From NCBI GenBank assembly GCA_037190175.1, contig JBBCJM010000173.1, forward strand, positions 1-43,967: a DNA stretch of 43,967 bases, written 5' to 3'. The notes beneath the pieces were generated by a model that searched no databases, had not been told where the DNA came from, and saw nothing but the letters and a program-made list of their open reading frames with translations. A program made the translations under genes and the position numbers. Position 1 is the first letter of the stretch. Every line of letters starts with the position of its first letter. This document shows, piece after piece, positions 23,042 to 31,118 of this stretch. Source of the stretch: JBBCJM01 sp037190175. GTDB taxonomy: Bacteria > Pseudomonadota > Alphaproteobacteria > Rhodobacterales > Rhodobacteraceae.

Positions 23042-24244
23042 ATGACCCAGACCGATCCCGTCGTCATCGTCAGCGCCCTGCGCACGCCGCTGGGCGGGTT
23101 CCTGGGCGACCTGAAGGGCCTGACCGCCCCCGCGCTGGGCGGGGCCGCGATCCGCGCGGCGGTGGCGCGGGCGGGGGTCGCGGCCGGCGAGGTCGAGGCC
23201 GTCCTGATGGGCTGCGTCCTGCCCGCCGGTCTGGGGCAGGCCCCGGCGCGGCAGGCGGCGCTGGCGGCGGGCCTGCCGGTCGCCACCCCCTGCACCACGC
23301 TGAACAAGAGGTGCGGCTCGGGGCTGGAGGCGGTGATGCTGGGCCATGACCGCATCCTTGCCGGAGCCATGGGCGTGGTGGTCGCGGGCGGGATGGAGTC
23401 GATGTCGAACGCCCCCTATCTGCTGCCGCGGGCGCGCGAGGGCTATCGCATGGGGCATGGCACGGTCATGGACCACATGTTCCTGGACGGGCTGGAGGAC
23501 GCCTACGAACGCGATGAAAAAGGCGGGGGCCGCCTGATGGGCACCTTTGCCGAGGATTGCGCGCAGGCCTATGGATTTACGCGGGAAGATCAGGACGGCT
23601 ACGCACTCGCCTCGCTGTCCCGCGCCCTGGAGGCGGCCGCCGGCGGTGCGGCGGCGGAGGAGATCGTGCCGGTCGAGGCCCCCGCGGGGCGTGAGACGAA
23701 GGCGATCACCGCCGACGAACAGCCCGCCCGCGCCCGGCCCGAGAAGATCCCGACCCTGAAACCCGCCTTCCGCGCGGGGGGCACGGTGACGGCGGCCAAT
23801 TCCAGCTCCATCTCCGACGGCGCCGCGGCGCTGGTGCTGATGCGCGCGTCCGAGGCCGAACGGCGCGGCCTTGTCCCGCTGGCCCGCATCGACGGCCATG
23901 CCACCTATGCCCGCGAACCCGGCCAGTTCACCACCGCCCCGGTCGGCGCCATCGAGCGGCTCATGGCCCGCACCGGCTGGGGCTTGGATCAGGTCGACCT
24001 CTTCGAGGTGAACGAGGCCTTCGCGGTGGTGCCGATGGTGGCGATGCGCGACCTGGGGATCCCCCACGAGCGGATGAACGTCTTCGGCGGGGCCTGCGCC
24101 TTGGGCCACCCCATCGGGGCCAGCGGTGCGCGGATCGTCGTCACCCTGCTGAACGCCCTGCGCCGGGGCGGGCATCGCCGGGGCGTCGCCGCGATCTGCA
24201 TCGGCGGCGGCGAGGCGACGGCGCTGGCGGTGGAGCTCTTGTGA
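23042..24244 (+). CDS. Thiolase (acetyl-CoA acetyltransferase type)
   Basis: A 400-residue thiolase. The nucleophilic cysteine is in NKRCGSGLEAV near residue 90, the histidine in CALGHPIGASGAR near residue 355 and the second cysteine in ICIGGGEA near residue 387. The loop around HMFLDGLEDAY and MGTFAED resembles the tetramerising loop of AtoB/PhaA-like enzymes. It cleaves or forms 3-ketoacyl-CoA. It starts 16 bases after the dehydrogenase stop behind AGGAGG and overlaps the next gene by one base (TGATG). A second thiolase two genes later suggests they differ in chain-length preference. Confidence 0.92.
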   Translation: MTQTDPVVIVSALRTPLGGFLGDLKGLTAPALGGAAIRAAVARAGVAAGEVEAVLMGCVLPAGLGQAPARQAALAAGLPVATPCTTLNKRCGSGLEAVMLGHDRILAGAMGVVVAGGMESMSNAPYLLPRAREGYRMGHGTVMDHMFLDGLEDAYERDEKGGGRLMGTFAEDCAQAYGFTREDQDGYALASLSRALEAAAGGAAAEEIVPVEAPAGRETKAITADEQPARARPEKIPTLKPAFRAGGTVTAANSSSISDGAAALVLMRASEAERRGLVPLARIDGHATYAREPGQFTTAPVGAIERLMARTGWGLDQVDLFEVNEAFAVVPMVAMRDLGIPHERMNVFGGACALGHPIGASGARIVVTLLNALRRGGHRRGVAAICIGGGEATALAVELL

Positions 24245-25029
24245 TGGCCCCGGTCCTGTCGGATTTCGACCCCGCCACCGGCATCGGCCGGCTGACCCTG
24301 AACCGGCCCGCGGCGCTGAACGCCATCGACGTGCCGATGGCGCAGGCTTTCCTGGCCGCCGTGCACACCCTGACCGCCGAGCCCGGGCTGCGCGTGGTGC
24401 TGCTGACCGGCGCCGGCCGGGCCTTTGCCGCCGGGGGCGACGTGGCGGCCTTCGCCGAGCATGGGATCGGCAAGGCGGGCGAGGTGATCAACGCCCTGCT
24501 CGACCCGTTGCATGCCGCCATCCTGGCCCTGCGCGCCACCCCCGCGCCGGTGATCTGCGCCGTGCAGGGCGCGGCGGCGGGGGCGGGGCTGAGCCTTGCC
24601 GTCGCCGGCGATCTGGTGCTGGCAGCCGGGGATGCGAAGTTCGTGGTGGCCTATGACCGGCTGGGCGCCTCGCCCGATTGCGGGCTGACCTGGTTCCTGC
24701 CGCGCCGCGTCGGCCGCGGGATGGCGTTCCGCCTGCTGATGGACGGCGCCACGCTGGGGGCGGAAGAGGCGCGGGCCTGCGGTCTGGCCGACATGACCGC
24801 CCCGGTCGAGGATTTCCCCGCCGCGGCCGAGGCGCTGGCCGCCCGCATCGCGGCCGGGCCGACGCTGGCGCTGGGCGCGGTGAAGCGGCTGATGGATGGC
24901 ACCCTTTCGCTGCCCGAACACCTCGAGGCCGAGCGCGCCGCCTTCGTCGCCGCCACCCGCACCCCGGACTTCGAGGAGGGCGTCACCGCCTTCCTGAACC
25001 GCCGCAAGCCCGCCTTCACCGGCCGCTGA
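24244..25029 (+). CDS. PaaG-like enoyl-CoA isomerase
   Basis: A 261-residue crotonase-fold protein. AFAAGGDVAAF near residue 59 and AAAGAGLSLAVAGD near residue 117 form the oxyanion hole. The first hydratase glutamate is replaced by serine and the second by aspartate (AYDRLGASPDCG). That combination, together with the C-terminal GVTAFLNRRKPAFTGR, matches PaaG, the ring-opening and delta3-delta2 isomerase of phenylacetate breakdown. Other phenylacetate genes (paaABCDE, paaZ, paaK) are absent, so it more likely shifts a double bond in an unsaturated acyl-CoA. It overlaps the upstream thiolase stop by one base. Confidence 0.85.
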   Translation: MAPVLSDFDPATGIGRLTLNRPAALNAIDVPMAQAFLAAVHTLTAEPGLRVVLLTGAGRAFAAGGDVAAFAEHGIGKAGEVINALLDPLHAAILALRATPAPVICAVQGAAAGAGLSLAVAGDLVLAAGDAKFVVAYDRLGASPDCGLTWFLPRRVGRGMAFRLLMDGATLGAEEARACGLADMTAPVEDFPAAAEALAARIAAGPTLALGAVKRLMDGTLSLPEHLEAERAAFVAATRTPDFEEGVTAFLNRRKPAFTGR

Positions 25030-25042
25030 AAGGACCCAGCCC

Positions 25043-26203
25043 ATGCCCGCCGCCTATATCGTCGACGCCCTGCGCACCGCCGGCGGCCGCCGCAACGGCG
25101 CGCTATCGGGCTGGCATCCCGCCGACCTGGGGGCCGAGGTGCTGGACGCGCTGGTGGCCCGCACCGGCATCGCCCCCGACGCCATCGAGGATGTCATCGT
25201 CGGCTGCGTCACCCAGGCGGGCGAGCAGGCCTTCGCCTTCGGCCGCAACGTGGTGCTGGCCTCCTCGCTGCCGCAGACCGTGCCGGCCGTCACCATCGAC
25301 CGGCAATGCGGATCCTCGCAGCAGGCGGTGCAGTTCGCGGCGCAGGCGGTGATGTCGGGCACCCAGGACGTGGTGATCGCCGCGGGGGTTGAGAGCATGA
25401 GCCGGGTGCCGATGTTCTCGAACGTCACCCTGCACGACAAGGCCGGGATCGGCACCGGCCCGTTCAGCGACCGGATCAAGGCGCGCTTCGGGGTCGAGAC
25501 CTTCAGCCAGTTCGAGGGGGCCGAGAGCATCGCGCGGAAATACGGGTTCTCGCGCGAGGTGCTGGATGCCTACGCCCTGCAAAGCCACGCCCGCGCCGCC
25601 GCCGCCACCCGCGCCGGCGCCTTCCGGGCCGAGATCGTGCCGGTGCGGGTGGGCGAGGGGCTGCACGAGGTGGACGAGGGCATCCGCTTCGACGCCACCG
25701 CCGAGGGGATCGCGGCGGTCAAGCTGATCCGCGAGGGCGGTGTGATCACCGCCGCCAACGCCAGCCAGATCTGCGACGGCGCCTCGGCGGCGCTGATCGT
25801 CAGCGAAAGGGCGCTGAAGGAGCACGGGCTGACCCCGCTGGCCCGCATCGTCAACCTGACGGTGACGGCCGGCGATCCGGTGGTGATGCTGGAGGAACCG
25901 ATCCCCGCCACCGCCCGCGCGCTGGAGCGCACCGGGATGCGCATCGGCGAGATCGACCTTTACGAGGTGAACGAGGCCTTCGCCTCGATCCCGCTGGCCT
26001 GGCTGGCGGCGACCGGGGCCGATCCGGCGCGGCTGAACGTCAACGGCGGCGCCATCGCGCTGGGCCATCCGCTGGGGGCCAGCGGCACCAAGCTGCTGGC
26101 GACGCTGGTCCACGCGCTGCGGGCGCGCGGCGGGCGCACCGGGTTGCAGACCATGTGCGAGGGCGGCGGCATCGCCAACGTCACCATCGTCGAGGCCTGC
26201 TAG
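25043..26203 (+). CDS. Thiolase (acetyl-CoA C-acyltransferase type)
   Basis: A 386-residue thiolase, last gene of the rightward beta-oxidation operon. Catalytic cysteine in DRQCGSSQQAV near residue 89, histidine in AIALGHPLGASGTK near residue 343 and second cysteine in TMCEGGGIANV near residue 373. QAGEQAFAFGRNVVLA near residue 57 and the FSNVTLH region differ from the first thiolase and resemble FadA/FadA5-like enzymes acting on longer or bulkier 3-ketoacyl-CoA. It follows the isomerase by 13 bases with AAAGGA as ribosome site. Its stop overlaps the convergent ROK gene stop by three bases. Confidence 0.92.
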   Translation: MPAAYIVDALRTAGGRRNGALSGWHPADLGAEVLDALVARTGIAPDAIEDVIVGCVTQAGEQAFAFGRNVVLASSLPQTVPAVTIDRQCGSSQQAVQFAAQAVMSGTQDVVIAAGVESMSRVPMFSNVTLHDKAGIGTGPFSDRIKARFGVETFSQFEGAESIARKYGFSREVLDAYALQSHARAAAATRAGAFRAEIVPVRVGEGLHEVDEGIRFDATAEGIAAVKLIREGGVITAANASQICDGASAALIVSERALKEHGLTPLARIVNLTVTAGDPVVMLEEPIPATARALERTGMRIGEIDLYEVNEAFASIPLAWLAATGADPARLNVNGGAIALGHPLGASGTKLLATLVHALRARGGRTGLQTMCEGGGIANVTIVEAC

Positions 26204-27288
26204 TAGATCTGGCGGTGCAGCGGCAGGAAGGCCGCGCCCAGGTGCGAGGCGTCGCCCTCGATCCCGCTGGGCAGCAGGAGCGGGCTGGGGCTGGCCTCGC
26301 GGCCGAAGCCGCGGCCGGCGACATCGATCAGCATGGCCCGCAGCGCCGCCGGCGCATCGCCGCCGAAGAAGATCGCGCCGGGATCGGCCACCGCCTTCAG
26401 CGCCCGCACGGTCAGCTGCATCTGCGGCCCGATCTCCTCCAGCCAGTCCCGCACCCCGGGCCAGTCGGGGCGGAAGTCGCGGGCCAGTTCGGCGGGCGTT
26501 GCGATCTGCAACCCCTCGGCCCGCAGCCGGGCGATCAGGCCGCTCAGCGCCGGGCGCACCGGCTTCTGCGCCTCGGTGAACAGCGGCCCCATCTCGCCGG
26601 CATTGCCATGCGCCCCCACGAAGACCCGGCGCTGCCACATCAGGCCCGAGCCGAAGCCGTAGTTGAACGACAGATAGGCAAAGCAGTCGTGCCCCCCGCC
26701 GCCGCCGAAGAAATGCTCGGCCACCACGCTGGAAGAGGCGTTGTTCTCGACGAAGGCCGGCAGGCCGAAACGGTCGCGGAACAGGGCCTCCAGCGGCACG
26801 TCGCGCCAGGAGGACAGCCGCTTGATCGGCTGGAACACGTCGTCCGGCCCGGTGCGGTAGCCCTGGCAGGCCAGCCCCATGCCGATCAGGTTGCGCCCGG
26901 CCAGCAGCCCCGCCCGCCAGCCGGCCAGCAGCCGCTCCAGCTCCGCCAGCACCGCGGGGCGGTCGTTGGGCTCGGCCTCCAGCTGGCCCTGCACCAGCGG
27001 CGTGCCGCGCAGGTCGGCCACGCAGTAGCGCATCCCCTCGGCGTTGATGGCAAGGCCCACGGTGGTGTGGTGGCTGCCGTCGATCTCCACGCTGGGGCTG
27101 GGCTTGCCGCGGCCGCGGATCCCGGCCTCGCCGAAGCTCAGCATCCGCGCCTCGCGCAGCCCGTCCAGCAGGCGGTGGACGGATTGCTGCGCCAGCCGCG
27201 TGTGGCGGTTCACGTCGGACCGCGGCATCCGCCCGGCGCGCCAGACGATGGCCAGAAGCTCGCGCTCGTTCTCGCTCAGTTCCCGCAT
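26200..27288 (-). CDS. ROK-family transcriptional regulator
   Basis: A 362-residue protein with an N-terminal winged helix (ERELLAIVWRAGRMPRSDVN, then LAQQSVHRLLDGLREARML) and a ROK sugar-kinase-like C-terminal domain (HHTTVGLAINAEGMRYCVAD and GLACQGYRTGPD). The ROK zinc motif CxCGxxGC is absent after GAHGNAGEMG. The kinase ND pair reads NN (FVENNASSS), so kinase activity is unlikely. It is probably a repressor of the NagC/XylR/Mlc type whose inducer is a sugar or sugar phosphate. It lies downstream of the importer and DUF1868 genes on the same strand, separated by two hairpins, so it may have its own promoter in 27289-27502. Confidence 0.85.
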   Translation of the reverse strand: MRELSENERELLAIVWRAGRMPRSDVNRHTRLAQQSVHRLLDGLREARMLSFGEAGIRGRGKPSPSVEIDGSHHTTVGLAINAEGMRYCVADLRGTPLVQGQLEAEPNDRPAVLAELERLLAGWRAGLLAGRNLIGMGLACQGYRTGPDDVFQPIKRLSSWRDVPLEALFRDRFGLPAFVENNASSSVVAEHFFGGGGGHDCFAYLSFNYGFGSGLMWQRRVFVGAHGNAGEMGPLFTEAQKPVRPALSGLIARLRAEGLQIATPAELARDFRPDWPGVRDWLEEIGPQMQLTVRALKAVADPGAIFFGGDAPAALRAMLIDVAGRGFGREASPSPLLLPSGIEGDASHLGAAFLPLHRQIY

Positions 27289-27502
27289 GACCGCCCGCCG
27301 CCCGCCGCGATCCCCCTCTTGCCCTAGCCTGCCGCCCCGGGCAACCGTCCGGGGGTTTCACACCCCCGGACCCCCGTGGAGTATTTCTCCAAGATGAGGG
27401 GCAGTTTGAGTCAAAATTGCTCCCACCGGCTTCTCTTTCGAGCCGCAAATATCCGTCGGGGGGGCGCGAAGCCCCCCGGCGCTCTCCACCCGTGCCACGG
27501 TT
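27289..27502. repeat. Intergenic region with two hairpin elements
   Basis: This 214-base gap has no gene. It holds two GC hairpins, 27348-27370 (TCCGGGGGT/ACCCCCGGA, 5-base loop) and 27459-27477 (GGGGGGC/GCCCCCC, loop GCGAA). They face each other in opposite orientation. Each is followed on its own strand by a similar tail (GGAGTATTT and GGATATTTG). I remember such hairpin-plus-GGAGTATTT units as common intergenic repeats in Rhodobacter relatives; copy number here is only two. They may act as terminators for DUF1868 and ROK transcripts. Confidence 0.55.
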
Positions 27503-28243
27503 TCAGGGTGCTTCGTGCAGCAGGCGCAGGGGGGTGAAGGCGTGCATGGTCTCGAAGTTGCAGAACTCCGGCGGGCCCAGCGCGATCTCGGGCGCCGCGT
27601 GGGCGAAGTCGTCGAAGAATTCCAGCACCTCGCGGCGTGCGGCCTCGGCGGTCACGGGGTCCATCCAGCGCAAGAGATAGGCCAGCGTGATGTGGAAGCG
27701 GTAGTCGGCGAAGTCCGCCGCCACCAGCCCGGTCGCGTCGCGCAGGATCTCGCGGCAGCGGCGCAGCGAGGCGTCGTCCTGCTCCGTGGCGCCGGCGACC
27801 AGGACGCCGATCCCGGCCTTGTGGCGGATGCCGCAGGGGCGGATGCGGTGGCCGGCCGGCAGGCGCACCCCGGCCAGACGGTCCAGCAACAGGCGCGACA
27901 CCTCGTTCCGCGTCAGGTCGGGGGCTGCGCCTGCCGGCCATTCGCTGCGATAGCCGGGGTTCATGCAGACGCCCTCGAACAGCGTCATGTGAAAGCTCGC
28001 CGGGGGCAGGAAGGCGAAGAACCGCCCCCAGGGCGCGGCCCGCGCCCGGTCCTGCAGGGCCGCCAGCGCCCGGTGCGCGGCCGAGGCGGGGTCGATGTGG
28101 CACAGGATCGTGTTGCCCGGAAAGGGCAGCACCTCGCCATCGGGGGCGAACTTGCCGCCGCCGCCGGGCGGGGTGACGGAACGCGGCCCCGGCCCGTCTT
28201 CGGAGCCGGTCAGCAGGGGATGGGAAAGCGGGGCGGCAGGCAT
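27503..28243 (-). CDS. DUF1868 protein, 2H phosphoesterase-like
   Basis: A 246-residue protein with two H-x-T motifs, SFHMTLFEGV near residue 84 and RFHITLAYLL near residue 182. This duplicated pattern defines the 2H phosphoesterase superfamily (2',3'-cyclic phosphodiesterases, LigT, AKAP18-like). Length and motif spacing match DUF1868. The family fold hydrolyses cyclic or linear phosphodiesters through the two histidines. No signal peptide, so it would act in the cytoplasm. It sits 63 bases after the importer's binding-protein gene on the same strand. With the glycerophosphodiesterase on the other flank, this suggests processing of an imported phosphodiester. Superfamily fairly safe, substrate inferred. 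Confidence 0.8.
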   Translation of the reverse strand: MPAAPLSHPLLTGSEDGPGPRSVTPPGGGGKFAPDGEVLPFPGNTILCHIDPASAAHRALAALQDRARAAPWGRFFAFLPPASFHMTLFEGVCMNPGYRSEWPAGAAPDLTRNEVSRLLLDRLAGVRLPAGHRIRPCGIRHKAGIGVLVAGATEQDDASLRRCREILRDATGLVAADFADYRFHITLAYLLRWMDPVTAEAARREVLEFFDDFAHAAPEIALGPPEFCNFETMHAFTPLRLLHEAP

Positions 28244-28271
28244 TCGGGGTCTGGTCTTTCCGGGGTGGGGC

Positions 28272-28299
28272 GCCGCCCGGCCGGAAGCGGCCGGGCGGC
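28272..28299 (-). terminator. 12-bp GC hairpin after the importer operon
   Basis: GCCGCCCGGCCG and CGGCCGGGCGGC form a perfect 12-bp stem with a GAAG loop, just downstream of the binding-protein stop on the minus strand. No T tract follows in that direction. It is likely a partial terminator or mRNA 3' protector before DUF1868. Confidence 0.5.
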
Positions 28300-28306
28300 A
28301 GGGGGT

Positions 28307-29410
28307 TCACATCTCGAGGATCACCTTGTCCACGAAACCTTCCTCGATCCTGTCGCGGAAGGGGCGCGGCACCCGGGTGGTCTGGTAGGCGCGCTGCTCG
28401 CGCGGCACCAGGGCGTTGGAATCGTCCGCAGCGGTGTTCATCGGCGCGGTGCCGAACTCGGCGTTGAACCGCGCCTGCACCTCGGGCGAGGTCAGCCAGG
28501 CGATGAACACCGCCGCCGCCGCCGGATGGGCGGCGTTCCTGGCGATGCCCACGCCGTTGCTGCCGCCGTCCATCCCCATCGAGGGCACGTAGAACCGGAT
28601 GTCCTTGCGCACCTCGCCGCGGGTCTGCAGGCCCGACAGGTGATCCTCCCAGGCCGCCACCATCCACAGCTCGCCGTCGCTGAGCCGGATGATGCTGTCG
28701 GCGTTGGAGGAGGTGATGACGAAGTTCTCGTGGTTGTCGAGGAAGAAGGCAAAGCCCTTGTCCAGCGCCGCCACGCGGTCGTCCGTCACCTCGCCGCTGG
28801 CGAAGTCGAGCCCGGTGACCTCGCGGATCGTCGCCTCGTAGAAGGCCGGGCCGGCGCCGCCGTTTTCGTAGTTGAAGCCGAACCTGCCCGGATTGGCGGC
28901 CCAGAAGGCGGCGAATTCCTCGGGCGTCTGCGGCAGGCCGGCGGGATCGACATGCGCGGGGTCATAGGCGATGCCGGTCTGGTTGCCCCAGAAGGCCAGG
29001 AAATGCCCGCCCGGGTCGCCCGCGTTGCGCATCCAGATCCGCCCGTCGTCCTTGGGCAGGAAGGCCAGCGGCATCAGGAGCCCCGCCCCATCCATCGAAT
29101 CGTAGGATCCGTTGCTGGCCGAGATCACGTCGATGTCGCCCCGCGTCCGCTCGCGCTCGGCCAGCAGTTTCTGGATGTTGGCCGACTGGGTGCCCTCGGG
29201 GATGGTGATCCTGATCCCGGTCTCGGCCTCGAACGGCGCCACGAAGCGGCGCAGGTCGTCGACCAGATACCAGACATACCAGGTCACCTGCCCCTCGGCC
29301 TTGGCCTGGGCCACGATCTGGTCCCAGCTTTTTCCGTTCAGGTCCTCGGCCGGCGCGGCCAGGGTTCCGGCGGCGACGAACCCCGCCGCCATCAGCAATC
29401 GTCTCAGCAT
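28307..29410 (-). CDS. ABC importer binding protein (family 1)
   Basis: A 367-residue periplasmic binding protein. Signal peptide MLRRLLMAAGFVAAGTLAAP with likely cleavage near residue 21. The mature part (KAEGQVTWYVWYLVDDLRRF near residue 37) and SNGVGIARNAAHPAAAAVFI near residue 293 are typical of the polyamine/thiamine/phosphonate-type binding proteins. No paired tyrosines as in ferric-binding proteins. GGGAGGA precedes the ATG. It is the last transporter gene of a leftward operon (ATPase, permease, permease, binding protein). The ligand is unknown; two flanking phosphodiesterase-family genes point to a phosphodiester or related compound. Confidence 0.85.
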   Translation of the reverse strand: MLRRLLMAAGFVAAGTLAAPAEDLNGKSWDQIVAQAKAEGQVTWYVWYLVDDLRRFVAPFEAETGIRITIPEGTQSANIQKLLAERERTRGDIDVISASNGSYDSMDGAGLLMPLAFLPKDDGRIWMRNAGDPGGHFLAFWGNQTGIAYDPAHVDPAGLPQTPEEFAAFWAANPGRFGFNYENGGAGPAFYEATIREVTGLDFASGEVTDDRVAALDKGFAFFLDNHENFVITSSNADSIIRLSDGELWMVAAWEDHLSGLQTRGEVRKDIRFYVPSMGMDGGSNGVGIARNAAHPAAAAVFIAWLTSPEVQARFNAEFGTAPMNTAADDSNALVPREQRAYQTTRVPRPFRDRIEEGFVDKVILEM

Positions 29411-29439
29411 CTCATGTCCTCCCTCTTGTGGTTCACGTC

Positions 29440-30267
29440 TCAGCCCTTGCCGGATGACAGGGCGGGATTGGCGGTCTTCAGCAGCCGTTCCAGGACCAGC
29501 ATCAGGATCACGTTCGGAACGACGAGGATCAGCGACAGAACGGCGGCGTTGGGGCGCACGAAGTCCTGCCCCAGTGCGGAATAGAGCAGGGTCGGGATCG
29601 TCACCACGTCGGGCGAGCCGACGATGAAGGAGATGGCGAATTCCTCGATCGAGTTGATGAAGACGATCAAGAGGGTGGCGAGGATCCCGGGCTTCAGCGC
29701 CGGCAGGTAGGCGACCGAGAACCGCGCCCAGGCCGAGGCGCCCAGGTCGCGCGCGGCGTCGATATGGTCCTGGCGCACCGTCTCGAAGCTGACCGTCATG
29801 ATGCGGATCGCATAGGGCAGGGTCAGCACCGCATGGGCGAACAGGATCGCCCCGAAGCGCCAGGCGTGCAGGCCCAGCTGGTAGAGGATCGAGGTGAAGA
29901 AGATCGCGGTGACGAAGGAGGGCACCACCAGCGGCAGCAGGCAGACCAGCTTGGCCGTCTCGCGCCCCGGAAACTCGATCCGGCCCAGGGCAAAGGCGGT
30001 GGGCAGCGCCAGCAGCAGCGACAGGATCGCGGCCAGCGGCGCCAGGGTGTAGGAGGTCACCAGCGCCGGGCGCAGCGAGGAATTGGCCCACATGTCGGTC
30101 CAGCGGTGGAAGGACAGCACGGGGGGAAGCAGCCGGTCGGCCGTCCAGGGCTGCGACGGGTCGACCAGCGACCACAGCACCGCCATGACGAAGGGGATCA
30201 CCAGCCAGACCGCGCAGCAGACCAGCAAGAGGCTCATCAGCAGGGTGTTCAGCCGCGCCGGGGTCAC
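29440..30267 (-). CDS. ABC importer permease 2
   Basis: A 275-residue inner-membrane protein with six predicted helices and the MetI coupling motif (DHIDAARDLGASAWARFSVAYLP split across residues about 171-193). It starts at GTG 30267 inside the stop of the preceding permease gene (GTGA overlap), as expected for PotC-like second permeases. The binding-protein gene follows 29 bases later. It forms the heterodimeric channel with permease 1. Confidence 0.88.
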   Translation of the reverse strand: MTPARLNTLLMSLLLVCCAVWLVIPFVMAVLWSLVDPSQPWTADRLLPPVLSFHRWTDMWANSSLRPALVTSYTLAPLAAILSLLLALPTAFALGRIEFPGRETAKLVCLLPLVVPSFVTAIFFTSILYQLGLHAWRFGAILFAHAVLTLPYAIRIMTVSFETVRQDHIDAARDLGASAWARFSVAYLPALKPGILATLLIVFINSIEEFAISFIVGSPDVVTIPTLLYSALGQDFVRPNAAVLSLILVVPNVILMLVLERLLKTANPALSSGKG

Positions 30268-31118
30268 CGCAGTTTCCCCCGCATCAGCACCCGCGCCACA
30301 TAGGCCAGCAGCGCCGCGCCGACCATGGCCAGGATCATCATGATCACACCCACCACCGCGGCCGAATGCCAGTCGCCCCGGTCCTTGTAGGAATTCATCA
30401 GCTGCGCCAGCGACTGGCGGTTGTTGGGCCCCGCGATCACCTGAAAGCTGAAGTCGCTGACCGCGCCGATGAAGATGATGGCCAGCGCCGCCTGGGTGCC
30501 CGAGACGGTCAGGGGCGCGATGATCCGGCGGAAGCGGGCAAAGGCCCCCGCGCCCAGATCGCGCGCCGCATCCAGCACGTCGTCGGAAATCCCCCGCACC
30601 GCCCCGGTCAGCAGGAGAAGCGCGAAGGGCATCTGCTTCCACACCTGCAGCAGCAGCACGCCCACCGCGTTCTGGTCGTTCTGCAACCGCCGCGGGCCGT
30701 CCCACAGCCCGATCCATTGCATGAACTGGTTCAGCACCCCGTGATAGGCGATCACGTTCACATAAAGGAACGCCGCCACCAGCCCGTGCACCAGCAGCGG
30801 CGCCTTCAGCACCGCGCCGATGGTCATCGAGCCCGGGAAGGGCCGGCGCAGCCAGATCGCCAGCGGGTAGGCCAGCGCCACCGACAGGATGGCGCTGACC
30901 ACCCCGATATACAGCGAATAACGGATCGAGTTGTTGACGATCCGCCGGTCCAGCGCGCCCCGCCAGTGGTCGAGCGTGCCGGCGCTTTCGCCGCTCAGGC
31001 TGTAGTAGCCGAAGGACTGCGCCACCGCGATGAACACCACGGTGCCGATCAGCAGCACGATCAGCCCCAGCCCCGGCGCCAGCAGCATCCCCACGAACAG
31101 CCAGCGGCGCAGGGTCAT
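30264..31118 (-). CDS. ABC importer permease 1
   Basis: A 284-residue inner-membrane protein of PotB type with about six helices and a large first periplasmic loop. The coupling segment DDVLDAARDLGAGAFARF near residue 194 is the ATPase-contact motif. The ATG at 31118 overlaps the ATPase stop (ATGA), and its own stop overlaps the next permease start, so the whole set is translationally coupled. Confidence 0.88.
   Translation of the reverse strand: MTLRRWLFVGMLLAPGLGLIVLLIGTVVFIAVAQSFGYYSLSGESAGTLDHWRGALDRRIVNNSIRYSLYIGVVSAILSVALAYPLAIWLRRPFPGSMTIGAVLKAPLLVHGLVAAFLYVNVIAYHGVLNQFMQWIGLWDGPRRLQNDQNAVGVLLLQVWKQMPFALLLLTGAVRGISDDVLDAARDLGAGAFARFRRIIAPLTVSGTQAALAIIFIGAVSDFSFQVIAGPNNRQSLAQLMNSYKDRGDWHSAAVVGVIMMILAMVGAALLAYVARVLMRGKLR

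Noticed and set aside
24244..26203. Phenylacetate degradation cluster
   Set aside because: A PaaG-like isomerase and a thiolase alone are insufficient; no paaA-E, paaZ or paaK.
27348..27477. CRISPR or satellite repeats
   Set aside because: Only two diverged units in opposite orientation, no regular spacers and no cas genes.
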